Under the pieces are notes generated by a model. That model was not told the DNA's origin. It searched no databases and saw nothing but the letters and a program-made list of their open reading frames with translations. From NCBI RefSeq assembly GCF_018691265.1, contig NW_024881278.1, forward strand, positions 5,763,501-5,827,500: 64,000 nt of DNA. The letters run 5' to 3'. Every line of letters begins with the position of its first letter. Position 1 is the first letter of the stretch. This DNA comes from Tyto alba (Eukaryota; Chordata; Aves; Strigiformes; Tytonidae). This document shows positions 35,261 to 46,928 of the stretch, in pieces. The position numbers were made by a program, and so were the translations under genes.

Positions 35261-37124
35261 AGAGCAAGAGAGGGCCAGAATTTGACTTATAAGGGTGTTT
35301 TGATCAACTGATTATTTCAGTGACAGAGCTCCTGATGTACAGACAGACGCAAAATACCTTATTTGTGTACAGAAGCAGCTAGGAGCCAGGGAATGAAAGG
35401 TTTCATTCTTCAAAAATTAATCTGTTTAGGATCTACCAGTTCCCTGATAATCCTGGAGGATTCAACCACCAGCATGACTGGGGGAAATACTTCGACTTGA
35501 GTGTTTATCCACTGAATATGGTGGAAGCAGAAACAGGCCAAAGAAGACTCTCGCTCAGAGCAGGCGTTAAATTGTATAGTTTATTGGTATACTATGGTTA
35601 TTAATTAATTAGGCTAAAGAGGAGCTGAAGAGCCCTGCTCATGGTCAGAGCTCGGTTGTGCTCTTCAAGTGTGTTAGAAGCCCTTGTCTGACACCTTGAA
35701 CACTTATCCCACTTTGTTTGGTGTCATTAGAGGAAGGCTGAAGGAGCTGAAGATGGCTGGTACCAAAAAGTATCCCAGAATGAGCGTGAAAGTAATGCAA
35801 GGGCAAATACGTTTGTCCTGCAGTCAAGTGCTTTTTAAGTCATATGTAACATATGTGCTACTGACAACAACTAGGCTGTTAAAAAGTGTATTCCAAAGTT
35901 TAGAAAAGACACAGTGGTGCTATGGAGGAGAAAGAATCTACGACAGACTCCACCTATGTATTTTCTTTTTAAGATCATCTAAACTTTATTGAAGACTAAC
36001 AACAGAACTGAAAATTGTTGGTATTAACACTCTAGGGCATCCTGTGTACTGAAGTCTCAATTTCTTATCCTGATTACGTGTTCTGGCTGACAAATTTTGG
36101 GGTGTTATTTTGCCTTCTAGGTATTCAGATGTTCTTTTGACATCTGGGAATTTAATTAACAGCTTTTTCATGTATTTAAAGCAAAGTAAACTTTCCTGGA
36201 ACCTTCTGATGGTGAGGAGCAATCTTATTTATGAACACTGGCACCTGTCATGTTAATTTGTACAAAGTTTTTGATTTATCCTAAAAGAACACATTACACA
36301 GTGGATTTGGAGGAGTTAAAGGGAATCTGCAGGGTGACTTTAATCTTTATGTCTTTATATACTTGAGGGCATTTTACTGCACCTCTGCACTGCTTTCACT
36401 ACACAATCATTTTCTGCTTTAGAAATGTAGCCATTTGGATCAATAGTTACAGTACAATATATTGTACTTCTGATGGGAGCCTCACAGGACAGTTAAGAAG
36501 CACCGTGGTAATTTCGCAAAACGCTTGGCTACACTCTGAAATATATTTTAAAAGTAAAGTTGGCAAAACATACACTGTACAAAATTTACAAGAGCCCTAA
36601 TGAAATTGTACTTACTCTACTTACTTTTATTAAAACTAAATTAGGAAAAATGGGATGTTCCTTGCTTGAAACATGGGTGTTTTAATAGGAAGCTGTAAGT
36701 ATTAAGGACCAGGCTATCTGCCTCTGAATTTGTTGTAACAGCAGTTTTAAACTCCCGTGGAACAGCGTTGTCTTGTTTGGAGGGACTTTTGAGGTGAAAG
36801 ATTTCTAGATAATGTGCTAAGCGTGTGTTTCCTGGGCTTCATTTAAAAGAAAGTAGGAAAAGAAAAAAGGTGTTTGGAGACATTTGCTTAGTACACAGAA
36901 CAAAAAAGCAAAGAGGATCTAAAAACATATGTCCCTTAAAGCGTTAACAAATGTATCCTGCACGTTGCGGGTTTTACAGTAAATTCTTTATCTATAAACA
37001 AACCGGGTTATCACAGCTGTTTATTGTACTGCTAGCCCTGATCCTAACCTTTATGTCTTTATTGCTTACATACCATTCCCTTGTTTATACGTCTGTACCA
37101 GCCTGTGCCCTTGAACTTGGCCCC
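35261..37124. other. AT-rich non-coding stretch with an 18-bp perfect palindrome
   Basis: The stretch is AT-rich throughout. The sequence at 36451-36468 is a perfect 18-base palindrome, AGTACAATATATTGTACT. Block 36250-36660 is otherwise unique and enhancer-like in texture. No gene is supported. Confidence 0.55.
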
Positions 37125-37345
37125 TGCGAGCCCTGACCCGGCGCGCTCGCTCGCTCAGGCGGGTCACGTCGGCAATCAGTAAATGGGAGACAGGGCTGGC
37201 GGGCAGCCGACGGGCAATTAACGCACCGCCAAAGCCTCGCTCGCCGCCGGGGCTGCCGGAGGGGCCGACCACCAGCCACGGTCCTGGGCGCTGGAGCTGT
37301 GGTGCCCTGGCCAGGCTGTGGGTTACGGCGGGGGGGGGAAATGAA
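37125..37345. promoter_or_regulatory. CpG island candidate
   Basis: This has the highest CpG density noticed in the window: roughly 22 CpGs in about 165 bases between 37128 and 37293, including GGCGCGCTCGCTCGCTC, and it ends in a G run at 37329-37337. Flanks on the left are AT-rich. CpG islands of this kind often mark promoters, including those of long non-coding RNAs, or developmental regulatory elements. No TATA box or first exon could be assigned, and the direction is unknown. Confidence 0.5.
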
Positions 37346-38315
37346 AGAGCAAGCAAGGGGAGGAGGAAGGAGGAGAGGGCAGCCGGGATCCCCTTTGAAG
37401 GGTTCTTTCTGCCTTGGGGTGGGATGCCAGCTGGACCGCTCGCCAGTGCCCAGCAAAACTGCCTGGAAAGCAGCACTGGGGGCTACGCTAGGAGGGGGGT
37501 GATGCTTCAGCACTGCAAAAGCGCCGGTCCCCCTCCCCTTTCAGCTGCCCAGCTAGGGCCTTGGCGGCATACATAAGAAATGAAAGGAGAACTGTGTGCT
37601 CTTCTGCTCTTTTTTTTTTTTTTTTTTTCCTTTCTTCTCTCCTCTGACTGATAAGCTGACACCCAGGCGTGCCTTGTTCTGATAACTCAGCAAAGTTTGG
37701 GTTTCGTACAGACAAACAGCCCATGCCCTCCAGCATCCTCGCCAGCAAGGCTTGAAGGGCAGGATGGAGCGGGCAGTGCAGAAATAAGCAGGGACAGGGA
37801 TGTGGCTGGGAAGATCTCCCTTCAGATCAATGATAAACTTCAACCGTGAGCCAAAAGTACTTTGCAAAACCCCCAGTGTCCCACACAGTGTATTTTAGTG
37901 CAGAAGGGATTTTGGCTCGGCTCGGTGGGCTTTGTCAGAGTGTTTGCCACAAGGAGTGCAGTTGGGGCACGCTGTGGCATGAACCCAGGCTGGGCTCTCC
38001 CAATCGTGGGCAGCACCAAACACACTGGGACAAACTGGTGTCCGTGTGTGCAGTGAGACTTCCTTACCACTCCTCAGAGGAATCGTACCAGTTTTCATTT
38101 CAGTTAGTTGAATGGGATCTCCACTAAAAACAAACTTCCTGATGAAAACATCTCCAGGCCTGAATCAAGTCCTTCATTAGCTACTAAAAATAATGCCAGT
38201 GAATGGAAGAATTCATGAATTCTCCCAGGGAAAAGAAAAGATGATCCCATTAGCCTATGTTACAGCCATCACCATTAAGAGATACTATTAACCTGCAGTT
38301 CCTACACTGTCTGGT
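37346..38315. other. Non-coding stretch with 19-T run and a 16-bp palindrome
   Basis: A T homopolymer occupies 37610-37628, followed by pyrimidine-rich DNA. At 38208-38223 the sequence AGAATTCATGAATTCT is a perfect 16-base palindrome. No gene is supported. Confidence 0.6.
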
Positions 38316-38373
38316 TGGAGATACTACTGTCATCTCTATAATTTTGGAGATACTACAGTCATCCCTATAATTG
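38316..38373. repeat. Tandem duplication, period 29
   Basis: A 28-base unit starting TGGAGATACTACTGTCATC at 38316 recurs at 38345 with two substitutions. It is non-coding and lies about 70 bases upstream of a palindromic DNA-element relic. Confidence 0.85.
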
Positions 38374-38444
38374 TGTGGTAACTCCTGGCAAACGCTGACT
38401 TTTTAATAGGCAGTATTGCAGCCAAGTACTTTGTCAGATTATAA

Positions 38445-38544
38445 GGCCCGATCTGTGCAGCCTTTCATGAGCGTTTTGGCTGTTCAGGCAAAAACCGATC
38501 TCTAACCACACTTTGGATCAGAGTTCCAGAACAGGATCGGGTCC
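38445..38544. mobile_element. Palindromic DNA-element relic
   Basis: The left end GGCCCGATCTGT (38445-38456) faces the right end ACAGGATCGGGTCC (38531-38544) as inverted copies with one indel and one mismatch. GGCCCGATC-type ends are typical of old non-autonomous DNA elements in sauropsids, related in style to the relic at 5884-5959. The interior (about 75 bases) has no coding potential. Confidence 0.5.
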
Positions 38545-40459
38545 CCCACCATCTAAAATTATAGGATTTTACTGCCTTACAAGGTTATGAGCAGTCATAA
38601 TCGATCAATACAGAGGATGATATGAGTATCAAGAGTTTTAATGACACAATATTGTGTTGTAGAAGTTGTTGTTTCACTTTCTAAAGTAACATGTCGTTTT
38701 CAGTGGCTGTTCTTCACACATTTATCGATACTCGGCCACTGAAGTGAGAGTGCTAATGGGTACCTGTATTTGGTGAATAAGTTTAACTGAAAACCTACTA
38801 GTTGGAGAATTAGAAAGCTATTGTTTAATATAAAGTATATATATATATTTACATATACATGAGCAATATTTGATTCTCTTAATATATTCTGTTTATTGTA
38901 CACATTTATGCTCTGATTAAAAGCATTCTGGTAAATTTAGTAATCAAATTTTCATATATTCAGAAGTGTAAATTTTCCTCAGCTTTTCCCTTTGTGTTGT
39001 CCTTCTATCTACTAGCCCAAGATTTTGTTTTGTTTTATTCTTGTGTGGTTTTAGGGTTTTATTTTTTTGCCTCAGATGAAGCAACTGCAGAGAAGTCAGT
39101 GTGGTTTTGCAGTAAGCAGCTGGAGTGGTCCTCAGGACTTACTTCAGGATCTTAGTGTGACCATAAGCTAATAATTCAATCCTTATGCCTCAGTTTCCCA
39201 GCTAGTGGTAATACATGACTCTCATGAGTAACATGAAGAAATATTCAGTATTTGCCTGCTGTTCTTAGGTTGGAAAAGGATGGTTTCAGAGAAAGCTATT
39301 GGAGGAAATGGGCTGTTGGGAATCCACAACTTAACTGTGGTGCCTGTTGCCCAGAAGAAGAAACTCTTCCTTTCTTTCCATGCCAGCTCAAAAGACAGTT
39401 GAAAAGCTCTTGGCAACATCACCAAAGCAAAAGGATTTAGGGAGCTTCGGGTCTGAAAGCCAACCAGACAACATGAGGACAAGATCCTACAACCTTGGCC
39501 TTCATGGCCTCACTTTAAAAAAGGCAATAAATACTGTTTCTAAGTATGCTTCCTGCAGTGCAGCTAAGTATCCTTCCCACTTGCCTAAGGGTTAACTGAG
39601 CCCTAAGAATGTGGTTGATATGTTATCATAGCACTGATGCAGCCTTCAGAGTACGAGGCAAACAACATGCATTTAAAAATGTGCCGTTCTCATACCCTTC
39701 CACGAGAGATTTTAGTCTTTTTTCCTACCCTTGCAGATTGTCTCTTTTTAAAAGTAATTGCTCAGAAATATTCTCAGATCTAAAATTAAGGAAATCTGTA
39801 TGTTAAAGGCTAGAGTAAAGCATAACCTTTTTTAATAAGCTAAAAAACCCCCAACGTAATAAGATGTATATTTATGTAACAAGAAGTCAGATTTGTGAAA
39901 AATGCTGTTGTGGCTTGTAATTTCAGAGGAAATGGTCCAGTCTCGGGATACGAAGTGTTGGATGTTGACACGTAGTGATGTGCAAACTCCCTTGTCTTAG
40001 CTGAGTATATTTCTAACTTTGCTCTAATTATCAATCACTTGATTCATGTCAGACCACTCACGTTTAAATCAAGTTTTTGTGCTATTTAGACAGGTAGTCT
40101 GTAAACACAGGGAGAAGAGGTGGTTTCTGGAATGAATGGGAATGGCTGCCTGAGTCCATGTTCTGTATGAACAAATGAAAAAGAAGAGTCTTTCATGCTA
40201 AATTTGTAGGGTCCTCTGCACAAATTGCCCAATTTATGTAAGTATTTTCTGGTGGTGAGATGTTTTGGGACGCGGGGGTTGATAAAATGCATTAAATAAA
40301 ACATTGCAAGTCGAATTTAAGTATAAAATGAAATTCTTTCTGTGTTGGGTTTGATGTTCTTAATTTAATCCCTGGTGGACAGTAGTCTGCATTACAAAAC
40401 CTTCACACATAATTTGGCACAGTTTGGATGATTTGCAATCTCTCCCTCTCTCTCTGCAG
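38545..40459. other. AT-rich non-coding stretch with one MIR-like relic
   Basis: It includes an (AT)n run at 38835-38850 and the MIR-like fragment at 39155-39220. Otherwise it is unique AT-rich sequence, with open frames under 90 codons. No gene is supported. Confidence 0.6.
39155..39220 (+). mobile_element. MIR-like SINE fragment
   Basis: The order GTGACCATAAGCTAATAATTC, then CCTTATGCCTCAGTTTCCC, then GGTAATAC follows the MIR 3' half, where GTGACC, a leucine-tRNA-SINE style TGCCTCAGTTTCC and a GATAATA word occur in that order. The fragment is short and diverged, in plus orientation. Confidence 0.45.
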
Positions 40460-40558
40460 AGGATGCCCTGAGCAGATCCTGCGTGGAAGCTCGGTGACCT
40501 CTCCTCTCTCAGGAGGGTGGTCTCTTCAGGTCACTGTTCAGGTCATTTCTGCAGCAGA
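40460..40558 (+). other. Candidate 99-nt exon with open frame
   Basis: A strong polypyrimidine tract (CTCTCCCTCTCTCTCTGCAG) ends at 40459 and is followed 99 bases later by GCAGCAGA and a donor GTAAGG at 40559. One phase is open throughout: one base, 32 codons, two bases. It would therefore be a symmetric exon that can be skipped without frame change. The peptide begins GCPEQILRGSS and ends VQVISAAE, and I do not recognise it. Inside the segment two AGGTCA words form a direct repeat spaced by six bases (40528-40545), an alternative nuclear-receptor explanation. Without transcript data this stays a candidate. Confidence 0.2.
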
Positions 40559-40559
40559 G

Positions 40560-42099
40560 TAAGGAAGCTTTGACTGTTTCTTCGTATGTGTGGGTAAACA
40601 GAGGACTCTAATTTCCAGCACTACCGGTCCCTAACCTTCAGAAGCTAAGCAGTCACCGAGGGGGATGGGGAAGAAATGCCAAAAGAAAGTGCAGAGCAAG
40701 AATGTAAAGAATTTTACTTATCTGTGACAAGTTTCTAAGCGTGTTTGATTATGGTAATAAGGATACTTCATTAACAAAGGATTTTAAAGGCATGTACACC
40801 ATTGATAATCAGCCCTGGCCAAAGTACAGTGTACATTTTTAACCTTTTTTTTTTTTTTTTTATGGGATATGTTTGAAATATGGCAGCACTTTCGTGAGAA
40901 TGTGGAATTTCTCTTGATGCATGAGGGTGGGGCCGTGGCAGCTAAGGAAGGAGCTGTATCTACCAGAAGAGAAAGTCCCCATCGCTGGCAAGAGATGACT
41001 GTAAAACATGCACAATTCCCAATCCTTAAAACTGTCCCTAATTGCAAATCTGCTCATTGTTTTAACTTATCTCTGCCAGTGCTGTGCTGAATTAGTCCTT
41101 TGGAGTCCCTGAGTGGGATCAAGGGAAGAGAAGAGGAAAGGAAGGATGGGAATGAGAACGAATGAGAAACAGAAGAAAGCAAGATAGCCAGAGAAAGGGG
41201 GGTGGATGTTAAGCATAATTGCCCTTTGGCTTCCTGTGAAATTGTAAAAGCTTTTGAACACCCTTGCTGAACCAGTCACAAGAATGTTTTCCGCATCCCT
41301 GCTGCATGGGAGGCGTCTGGCCTGGTGTAGTGGGGAAAATGAAAGAAATGGTCCAGCAGGAATTTACCTCCCCTGCTCAGATGCTTTCTAGTGTGCATCT
41401 TGCCTGGAAGCTGGCCCAGTGAATGTCCCCTGCCACAAGCCAGTCCCCCACGTTAGGTTGGTTGGCTATCTCCCCCCTCTCAGTTTCCCACTTGTCAGCT
41501 GGGAGATCCACCACCTCTGTGGTCACCCTGTTTTTTGGCCAGTTTGGCATTGTGTCAGGCAGCTGTTCGCAGCAACAAGCAATCTGTGGGAATTTACTTC
41601 AGCTGCACCTGATACCTGGAGTATTCCTATTTTTGCATCCTTATCTCCTAATGAGTTTATAATCTAGAACAGAATGGTACCCCTGCTGTTCTCCAAATGA
41701 CTTATCAAATGATTTTGCTATAAGACACATTCAGATGACAGGCAAGACACTTCTGGCCCCATGTGGGTTCCTGTGTGCGTGCTTTTTTGAGTCGGAATGG
41801 TCTTGAGCAGAAATTTTGTTATGCCAAACGGGAGAAAAATTAAAAACACCTATGGATGGGGATCTTCAGGCATGGTACAGGTATAGTATTTGGGTACTGA
41901 CTGCCAAACCCTACATATGGTGAATATAACTCAGTATTTCTTCTTCTAGTGCAGTTGCATTGAAGAAAGCATTTTAATATCCACACACTTCTAATAAACT
42001 AAAGCTGTAATGAGGCTTTTTCTATTTGTATTGCTCTTTTGTTGTCTCGTATGCACATTTACCATTGATTTTTGCCAAACTCCCCTATACTGTAACTAT
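40560..42099. other. Non-coding stretch with a purine-rich tract
   Basis: A T run lies at 40845-40861. Between 41105 and 41206 the plus strand is almost wholly purine (AAGGGAAGAGAAGAGG and similar), about 100 bases. No gene is supported. Confidence 0.6.
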
Positions 42100-42420
42100 G
42101 CAGTTATAAACTGGTGTTATTGAGGGGAACTGAGGAGAGAAAGGATAGCCATAAAATTACTGGTTGCAAGCAAACACTGCAGCTCTATTTGGGCGTTTAT
42201 CAGTAACACCTGGAGATTATTGCATACAACCTTCCTAATCAGTAAATCAGCCAGCCACCAATTGTTTCCTTAGCCACATCAGACAAAAATGTAACAGCTG
42301 TTTAATTTACCTTTTTTATGGTAGGAAATTCATATCCTGAATCATTGATATCTTTATTTTGCAACTTGCTGCCATTAAATTATTTCTTTTCTCTCAGTGT
42401 TGCCTGCTATAAAAGACAGG
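42100..42420. promoter_or_regulatory. Candidate conserved non-coding element
   Basis: Complex unique DNA with words such as ACACTGCAGCTC near 42175, GGAGATTATTGCATAC near 42212, CCACCAATTGTTTCC near 42255 and TGCCATTAAATTATTTC near 42370. A TATAAAAG word at 42408-42415 stands just before a GC-richer segment (42422-42450), which could suggest a promoter, but no initiator can be defended. Enhancer-like by texture only. Confidence 0.3.
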
Positions 42421-45400
42421 AGGGCCGGTCTGCGTGCACGAGGTGGCCTGATGTCATCTTTCAGGATGGTCCCTGAATGGAAACCAAGTGAAACTCTCTG
42501 GAGCTTTCCTAAGTAAGTTGGGACAGCCCCTCAAGTCCAAGGGGGGGCACTTGCTAACGTGAGCAAGAACTGAAGGAAGCACAGGCACAAAGCCGAAGGT
42601 TTGCAAGCTCTAGAAACTCTAAAGCAAATGGCTTCGGTTGGCTTGAGACTGTGCAACAGCCAGCTACAACTGAATGCTTTATTGCCGTCTGGAAGTGTTT
42701 ATTTTCTGAACATAAATCCAAGGGACAGATTCAAGGCATGTCTAGAAATAAAGCATATCATCATGTGAGCTAAGCTGACAAGGACAATTTACTGTACCCT
42801 GCATTCGTTCTGGGCCAATCGGAAGAGAAGAGGCTATTAACATCCTGAAATTCCCGCTGTTCGGCTCTCCCTGTCCCTTCACTGAACTCAGGAATGGCAT
42901 GTATTAACCCCTTGAGGGCCTCCCATGCACGGCGCACATCCAAAGAAGGGACACTTGTTCAGGCCCGGTAGACATATGCAGTATGTCCAGCTCTTATTGA
43001 CAGCAGCAGCAAACTGCTTTAAAAGCCATGACATGGCCTGCACTGTCTGGAGGCCCAGCACAGGGTTAACATCTTTCCTAGAGGCAGTTTCGGTGCTGTA
43101 GATGAGCACTGACTTACTCTGTTTAAATATGAGAGTTCACTGGTCAGCTTGACCTTGAATTCTCTTGCAAAGACAGGAACGAGTTGACATACTGTTCGTG
43201 TTTCCAGTGGCTGCAAAGTTCAGGGAATACAACACAACCGTATCTCACATGCCATGAGCATCACTTAGAGAAGAGAAGGGAAAGTTCATTTCCTACTTTT
43301 AAAATCCTGCCAGCAAGAAAAGTAACAAAACCAGAAGAGAGTCAGAAGGTGAAGCACAAAGGGCACAACAGCAGATATTGCAGAGGAAAGGTGCCATTCA
43401 TAGTCAGGAACGTGTTATAATAAAATCCACAAGCAAAAGTCCACAGAGGACTGTTTGCATAGCAGCATTACAGTATCTACATGTGTAAATAGAAGGAACA
43501 GCCTTTAAATCCACGTTACAGCAGCGACTGTTGGGTCTTTTACCTGCAGCCACGCTGCCTGAGGTATTCCTCCTGACTTCATGAATGTCCTTGTATAGGA
43601 CAATGTGACCAGCCCTGTTTGAACATTGCAGCTGAGAGAAACATATTATTCTGGCTCTGAATATGAGGTTTCTGTATACAGCACTGCAGAAGGGCCGTGC
43701 AGTTAAGTTAACTGGTCTCCAGCTCATTCTTTTCTTCCTGTCCCCTCTCTGCATGGCAGGCGATACAGATTCAGCACAGCAGCTCGTTCCTGCTTCTTGT
43801 TCCCAGAGAAAAGCGCATCTCTGCACCACCAGCCCCTGCGTGAGAAAACGTAAGCTGGAGCCTTATGGAGTGTGTGGGGAAAGGGAAGCCTGAGAAGACG
43901 ACTCCCCATCAGCTTGTCTAGGTTTTCTTTTAAATCAAGGCTGTCTCATGTGTAGCCTGGTCAGGCTGAAGGCACAGCACACCCAGGCACTCCTGCAGCC
44001 ACAGACCTATAGAGGCGAGAGTGGAAGCAGGAGTAGGCTCTGGATCCTGGGTCATGGTCAGCCCCTCAGACAGCTTCCCTATTTGTTTATCACTGTGCCT
44101 AAGAACACATGGAGTAAATCCACACATATTAAAAACATACACACACACGCCCCCCCGCAGTTTGGTCCCATTTTTCATTTGGGTCTTAATCATTCCTCTG
44201 TATTTTGGCACAGAGTCATGCAGCACGATCTTTCTGCTATATTGGCATAATATTCACAGATGTAATCAAAACATTTGTTTTCCTATCTTCTCCCAAATCA
44301 CTTGGGGTCTCCTTCTCCCACTGAGCAGCCCGTCTCACTCATTCCCTGGCTGCTACACATGGCTTAAGTAATGCAACCTCCAGTACTAAACCAGAATAAT
44401 ATAAGAACCACAAAGAATCATTTATCTGCCGTGACATATTTTATGCTCTTGTGTAAGTTTTCCTAAGGGACTTATGAATGTCCTACTGGGTAACTGTAAA
44501 GACACCAAGGACTCAAAGTCATGGGTATCATCTTTATTACAAGCCCTAAAACACTCAGCACAAAGACAAAGCTGAGTGAATTTAACTTTTCTGAAATTAA
44601 GATACTATAGTGTCTCACCAAAGTCCTTCCAAAGATCGCTTTAAGAGCAGAGTGGTTTAGGGCTGAATGGATCCTAGTGCTGAAATTGATCTTAATCTTC
44701 TATTACTGTAGAAATGTTTCTGTGCTTTAAAAATACACTCCCTATTTCTTACTTTCAGACTACCATAATCTCAAATTAGCCTTCTGAGCAAAGGTCAGGA
44801 GTGCAGGAGTGCAGGTCTTATTGGTTCAATTAAAGGAAATAACACAAAATCACACAGGCTATTGCAGAAGTCTTTGTCAACAACTTCCTGAATACTGAGA
44901 GGCTGCTCAGGCATAAGCTGTCTATACAGCCAGATAATGCTGTTATTAGAAACACATTAGTGTGAGAAATTTTAAAAATATATATATACATGGTTAATAG
45001 ACGCATTCATCTCATAGCTTTCAGAGTAAAAGTCTTGGACGAGTGCTTCTGATTAATTATTAATGTCTGTATTCTTGTTCTATATTTTTGGTGTCTTTAC
45101 AACTTAGCCTTGCCTCTCTCTTTTTTTTCCCAAAATGCTTGCACATAACAAAACTCAGATGACTACACTGGTAGCTGTCGTACTATTAATCGCCAATGTC
45201 CTTAGTAACGATGAAATGTTAAGTATAATGTAACAATAAATATTTTGGAGTTAGGGAACTGTCAGGTATGTGGGGAAGGCACTTTGTGTTAACAGTTGAT
45301 ATACTGTTGTTACATTGATGAAAACTGGTGCTAATGCATTTGTGTAAAGATCGTCTTTTTAAAGTGATTTTCCTTTCTTTCTTTCTTTTTTTGTTTGTGT

Positions 45401-46220
45401 CCTTGTGCCTGAACATTTGACCCTGGGGGAGTAGGATGGAAAGATTGTTTAAACAGCAGAGAATTGTTTATTTCAGATTTCTCCCTCTTTTTTCCCCCTT
45501 TTTAGTTCTCTTTACAGGTAAATCATTCGCAATATGGGAGAATCTGAGAAAGTTCAGAGGTTTGGGGCAGGAAACGCCTCTCCTCCCCCCAGAGTTTGGA
45601 TTCAGAGCTAAATTTATCTAAATGCTGTCATTTCCCTGCTTTTCCTTCTCTACCTCCTTCACTACATTCCTCTTTCTCCCTCCCCATTCACAGCATCCCA
45701 GATCTTATCCTTTCCTTGACCTGCAGCTCCCCCTCCCTAGCCTTCCACTGCTCTAAAATGTCTGGAGGCTAAGGCTGAAGGTGGTAGTTTCTCCTAGTGT
45801 TTTTTTGTTGTTTGTTTGTTTGTTTGTTTTTTATTCCTGGGCTATATTGTAGTGAGAAATGCTCTATAATCCTTTGCCCTCAGAGTCTGTCTCCATCAAC
45901 GGATGCTAAAAGCAGGTTCAGTGGCCCCTAAAATGAAAAGGCAGCAGTGATGCCCAGCAGAGAAGTCCAGGCTTGCTCATGGCTTGCTGGGTGCAAGCAC
46001 CCACTGGTGACGAAGCAGAGGGCCCACGTACGTATGGGCCATTGCAGTTTGTTTTAGGTAGAAGGATTCTGAAATAGATGCAGAAGCTCAGCCAAGTTTC
46101 CAGCCTGCTCTTGCTTCTTCTGACATGTTCTGTGCATTTGTGCCACTTATCACTACCTTGAACGGGTCTGTCCGGGTAGGGAATACACAGAGTTCAACAA
46201 GATCCCTCTCTTTTTCTTCT

Positions 46221-46222
<2 letters not shown>
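42421..46222. other. Non-coding stretch
   Basis: A unique sequence stretch of about 3.8 kb with open frames up to 141 codons that overlap in several phases and show no domain. Small low-complexity spots are a CA array ending in seven C at 44136-44157, an AT run near 44985, TTTC-rich DNA at 45370-45395, pyrimidine-rich DNA at 45630-45740 and a (TTTG)n array at 45808-45830. No RNA gene was recognised. Confidence 0.6.

Positions 46223-46253
<31 letters not shown>
46223..46253. repeat. 31-T homopolymer
   Basis: An uninterrupted T tract of about 31 bases preceded by CTTCTTC-type pyrimidine DNA. It is among the longest homopolymers of the window; length is uncertain. No retrotransposon body could be linked on the minus strand. 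Confidence 0.9.
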
Positions 46254-46258
<5 letters not shown>

Positions 46259-46659
46259 TATAGTCTTGCACTGTGGCTATTCTAGTTTTTCACAGAAGTG
46301 GCAGGCAGCCAAAGACTGGAGTCATTATTTGCAAACTCTAAAAATAGAGTCAAGATTTATAGGAAGAAAACAGATATGTCTTGTTATAAAACCATGAATA
46401 AGGATTGGCACAAACATAACAGTTTATTCTTTTTTGATATTGCTTATTGTAAATTGCACTCTATCTTTCTGGAAGATACACTAGATAGTTACAGTACAGA
46501 AACATTTCCTTTACTTGAAAGAGCTGGAGAACTGCAGTTTATTTGTTGTAAAGACCTGATTATTCAAAGGAAGCGATAAGAGATGAGGTAGCCCCTGGGA
46601 ATTTTGTGCATTGTTGGGGTGGACAGTTTGTTTTTAAAAAAGTATTAGTGATCTTCTTC
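46254..46659. other. Non-coding, nothing recognised
   Basis: AT-rich unique sequence between the long T tract and the next enhancer-like block. Short open frames only; no repeat family seen. Confidence 0.6.
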
Positions 46660-46845
46660 TGCAGGTCACTGCTGATAAAAATTACATTCAGCGCGTCTCT
46701 TTGCCCAGCGTAAAGGCGCCTTACGAGTTGCACTTCTGGTTAATATTGCTTGTTATTATAAACCATGAACATCACATCCCTGATCTAACTAATGTTAATA
46801 ACACTCTGCACACTATCTCTTTCCTCATAGGCTCCGGTGGAGCAG
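46660..46845. promoter_or_regulatory. Candidate conserved non-coding element
   Basis: A compact complex block with AGGTCACTGCTGATAAA near 46665, AATATTGCTTGTTATTATAA near 46742 and CTAATGTTAATAACAC near 46788; the last includes an HNF1-like GTTAATAAC word. It is followed by a purine-rich tract. No open frame with coding character. Low certainty. Confidence 0.3.
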
Positions 46846-46847
46846 CA

Positions 46848-46928
46848 ACAAAGGGAAAAAAAGAAAAGAAAAAAAAAAAAAGGAGGCGGGAAACATAGAG
46901 AAAGAGAGGGAGAGACTTTCAGAAAGAG
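46848..46928. repeat. Purine-rich low-complexity tract
   Basis: About 80 bases with almost no pyrimidine on the plus strand, including A runs and AAGAGAGGGAGAG. It may form unusual DNA structure. No gene. Confidence 0.7.
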
